A stretch of 64,000 bases of DNA from contig JAJPIA010000066.1 in assembly GCA_021324975.1 (NCBI GenBank), forward strand, positions 1 to 64,000. The letters run 5' to 3'. The stretch's first letter is position 1. Each line of letters begins with the position of its first letter. The DNA is from Bacillota bacterium. Lineage in GTDB: Bacteria; Sysuimicrobiota; Sysuimicrobiia; Sysuimicrobiales; Segetimicrobiaceae. Made by a program: the position numbers and the translations under genes. This document shows, piece by piece, positions 62,449 through 64,000 of the stretch. Below the pieces are notes generated by a model. It made no database searches, had not been told where the DNA came from, and was given only the letters and a program-made list of their open reading frames with translations.

Positions 62449-62604
62449 ATGGGACAGGTGCGCGACGAAGCCGCGCTGCGGCGTCCACTCGACGAGCTCG
62501 CGGAGTTCGGACGGGAGAACGATGGCCGGGAGACTGAGCGGTCACGCCGTATGCTGAACATCACTCCCGGCGTCGGGCGGTTGCTGTCGATGCTCGTCCG
62601 ACGC
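62449..62604 (+). pseudogene. 5' fragment of a class I SAM-dependent O-methyltransferase gene
   Basis: From ATG 62449 the first 52 residues, including LDELAEFGRENDGRETERSR and RMLNITPGVGRLLSMLVRR, match the N-terminal region of small O-methyltransferases just before their SAM-binding VLEIG loop. The match ends there, and the remaining open frame to 62724 is unrelated. The SAM-binding domain is absent. It faces the convergent oxidoreductase gene. Confidence 0.55.
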
Positions 62605-62706
62605 GAACATACCTCGACAACGGCCCGACCGCGCACCCGGGTCGACAGTACCCTCCGCCCTGACCCGTCCGAGAGCGCTCGGGTAGCCAAGCCCATCTGG
62701 AGATGG

Positions 62707-63894
62707 TCAGCCGAGTGTACGTAGCGGGCGACTGCTCGTCTCTGCTCTGAACGCGCGCACGTGCGCCGCGTCAAGATCCGCCAATCGCGACGGTTGCAGC
62801 GGTACGAGCACATCGTCCCCCTTGCCGACGAGGGCAGCGGCCACCGCCCGCCCCACGGCCGGCGACAGTTGAAACCCGTGGCCCGAAAACCCCGTCGCGA
62901 GGTAGAGCCCCTCGACACCGACCGCGGGGCCAATGAGCGGGACTCCGTCGATGGCCTGGCCTTCCAGACCGCACCACGACCGGACGACGCGACGCATCGC
63001 GAGCGGAGGGAACACCGTGGATGCAACCTCCCAGCTGCCCTCCACGTTCCGCGGCAGGACGCGGCAGTTCATCGTCGCGGTGCCGAGCCCGTCGATCAGG
63101 GACGGCCAGCCCCCGCCAATGAGGAACTCGCCTGTGGGAAGCTGCTTCAGCGAGAGCGGCCGCCCCGTCACGGTGATCGTCGGCGCAAGCACTGCGGGTC
63201 CAGGATCGGTCAACAGCATCTGGGGCGCGCGCGCCGCCACGGGAAGCTCGATCCCGACCTCGCCGGCGACCCCGCCACTCCATGCACCCGCGGCGAGCAC
63301 GATCCACTGCCCAGTGAACGGCTCGCCATCGACGATAACCGTCCGGACCGCATGGCCAGACCGCCGCAGGCGGACGGTTCTCGCGCTGGTGCAGTACTGC
63401 GCGCCGCGCGTCATGGCCGCCGCGGCAAACGCGCGCGTTGCCTTCGCAGGATTCGCCTGGCCATCACTCTGACTGTAGACCCCGAGCCTCGCCTCCGGCG
63501 TGATGCCGGGTGCAAGGGTGCGGATCTCCGCCTTGTCGACCAGGCGGACGTCCAATCCGGCCGCGCGTTCCCGCGCAACCCGCGCCTCCAGCGCGGGAAC
63601 GTCGTCGTCACGCTCGACCACGTGCAGATGGCCGCCCTGGCGAAAGTCGAACGTCGCGCCGAGCTCGCGTTCGAGTGCCGGCCAGCGGTGCGAGGCTTCG
63701 AGGGTCAGCAGCCACTCGCGAGAATCACGAGCCTGCTGTCGCACACCGCCCGCGCTCGCCCACGACGCGCTCGGCGGCGCCGCGGGCTCACCGATATCCA
63801 CGACAACGACGGCCGCCGCGCGCAGCGCGAGATGGTATGCAATGGATGATCCGATGATCCCGCCACCGACGACCACGACATCGGGCTGTTTCAC
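62707..63894 (-). CDS. FAD-dependent oxidoreductase, DAO / sarcosine oxidase-like family
   Basis: 395 residues. The FAD motif DVVVVGGGIIGSSIAYHLAL is at residues 5-24. Further blocks are SASWASAGGVRQQARDS (about 47), the C-terminal substrate/FAD segment PLIGPAVGVEGLYLATGFSGHG (partly quoted; about 335) and QLSPAVGRAVAAAL. GTG at 63894 has AGAGGG about 8 bases upstream; GTG at 63921 is less likely. The family oxidises glycine, sarcosine, D-amino acids or proline. The final step of N-methylhydantoin breakdown would need such an enzyme, but substrate is not shown. Confidence 0.88.
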   Translation of the reverse strand: MKQPDVVVVGGGIIGSSIAYHLALRAAAVVVVDIGEPAAPPSASWASAGGVRQQARDSREWLLTLEASHRWPALERELGATFDFRQGGHLHVVERDDDVPALEARVARERAAGLDVRLVDKAEIRTLAPGITPEARLGVYSQSDGQANPAKATRAFAAAAMTRGAQYCTSARTVRLRRSGHAVRTVIVDGEPFTGQWIVLAAGAWSGGVAGEVGIELPVAARAPQMLLTDPGPAVLAPTITVTGRPLSLKQLPTGEFLIGGGWPSLIDGLGTATMNCRVLPRNVEGSWEVASTVFPPLAMRRVVRSWCGLEGQAIDGVPLIGPAVGVEGLYLATGFSGHGFQLSPAVGRAVAAALVGKGDDVLVPLQPSRLADLDAAHVRAFRAETSSRPLRTLG

Positions 63895-64000
63895 ATCCGT
63901 TCCCTCTCCCGGGCCGGCCACGCCGACATCATGCTCGCGCGTCCCGGCGTGCTCGCATCATCGCGGCGGCACGATCACGCCGACGCAACATCGGGGCGCC

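Noticed and set aside
62391-63026. Minus-strand open frame overlapping the oxidoreductase end
   Set aside because: It is an Arg/Ser-rich shadow frame; the FAD enzyme and the methyltransferase fragment explain the region.
1-64000. CRISPR arrays, tRNA or rRNA genes, transposases, phage or toxin-antitoxin genes
   Set aside because: None seen on either strand; repeated short motifs are protein-family repeats, not arrays.

Overview
The window is GC-rich, gene-dense bacterial chromosome. Intergenic gaps are short, start codons are ATG/GTG with GGAGG-type ribosome sites, and regulators have sigma-70-like TTGACA promoters. I see no rRNA, tRNA, CRISPR array, insertion sequence or phage gene. The style (many family-5 peptide-type ABC transporters, HyuA/HyuB pairs, creatininases, M24 and M14 hydrolases, a 1,059-residue BNR/VPS10-type protein) suggests a free-living soil or sediment heterotroph, possibly an uncultured Terrabacteria-type lineage. 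The taxon cannot be fixed from this sequence alone.

Layout. (1) 1-8.06 kb, minus strand: the 5' part of a family-5 binding protein, then an operon (8055 to 1205) with an amino-acid ABC transporter (family-3 binding protein, ATPase, permease), an M14 deacylase, two M24 hydrolases and an N-carbamoylsarcosine-amidase-like hydrolase. (2) 8.3-19.9 kb, minus strand: GntR regulator, binding protein, DppB, DppC, BNR propeller protein, HyuA, HyuB, apparently one long operon ending at a hairpin terminator at 8148-8185. (3) 20.0-24.6 kb, plus strand, divergent from (2): binding protein, DppB, DppC and a metal-dependent amidohydrolase. A perfect 11-bp inverted repeat (19921-19953) lies between the two divergent units. 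(4) 24.7-29.8 kb: a small membrane protein, and a creatininase divergent from a second HyuA/HyuB pair. (5) 29.8-37.7 kb, minus strand: PLP dehydratase, isochorismatase-like hydrolase, DppB, amidase, DppC, Tat-exported binding protein and an unknown protein. (6) 37.8-39.9 kb, plus strand: MFS exporter, then an ArsR/AHSA1 pair with paired operators. (7) 39.9-54.9 kb, minus strand: an IclR-headed catabolic run with a TRAP transporter, two cyclase-family hydrolases, two SDR epimerases, an FAH-family protein, a carboxymuconolactone-decarboxylase-like protein, an alpha/beta hydrolase lacking its nucleophile, and a serine hydrolase, followed by another binding protein/DppB/DppC set. (8) 55.0-63.9 kb: an orphan binding protein, a creatininase, and a decaying operon in which a MetX-like gene, dppC and dppB have all lost large pieces, next to an intact M14 deacylase, a binding protein, a methyltransferase fragment and a sarcosine-oxidase-like enzyme.

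Taken together, the window looks like a scavenging region for small amides, cyclic amides and N-acyl or N-carbamoyl compounds. Seven family-5 binding proteins import substrates, and linked hydrolases open or deacylate them. None of the four complete family-5 permease pairs has its own DppD/DppF-type ATPases here, so these must be supplied from elsewhere. The family set (HyuA/HyuB twice, creatininase twice, a carbamoylsarcosine-amidase-like enzyme, a sarcosine-oxidase-like enzyme) resembles the creatinine/N-methylhydantoin route, but specific substrates are inference.
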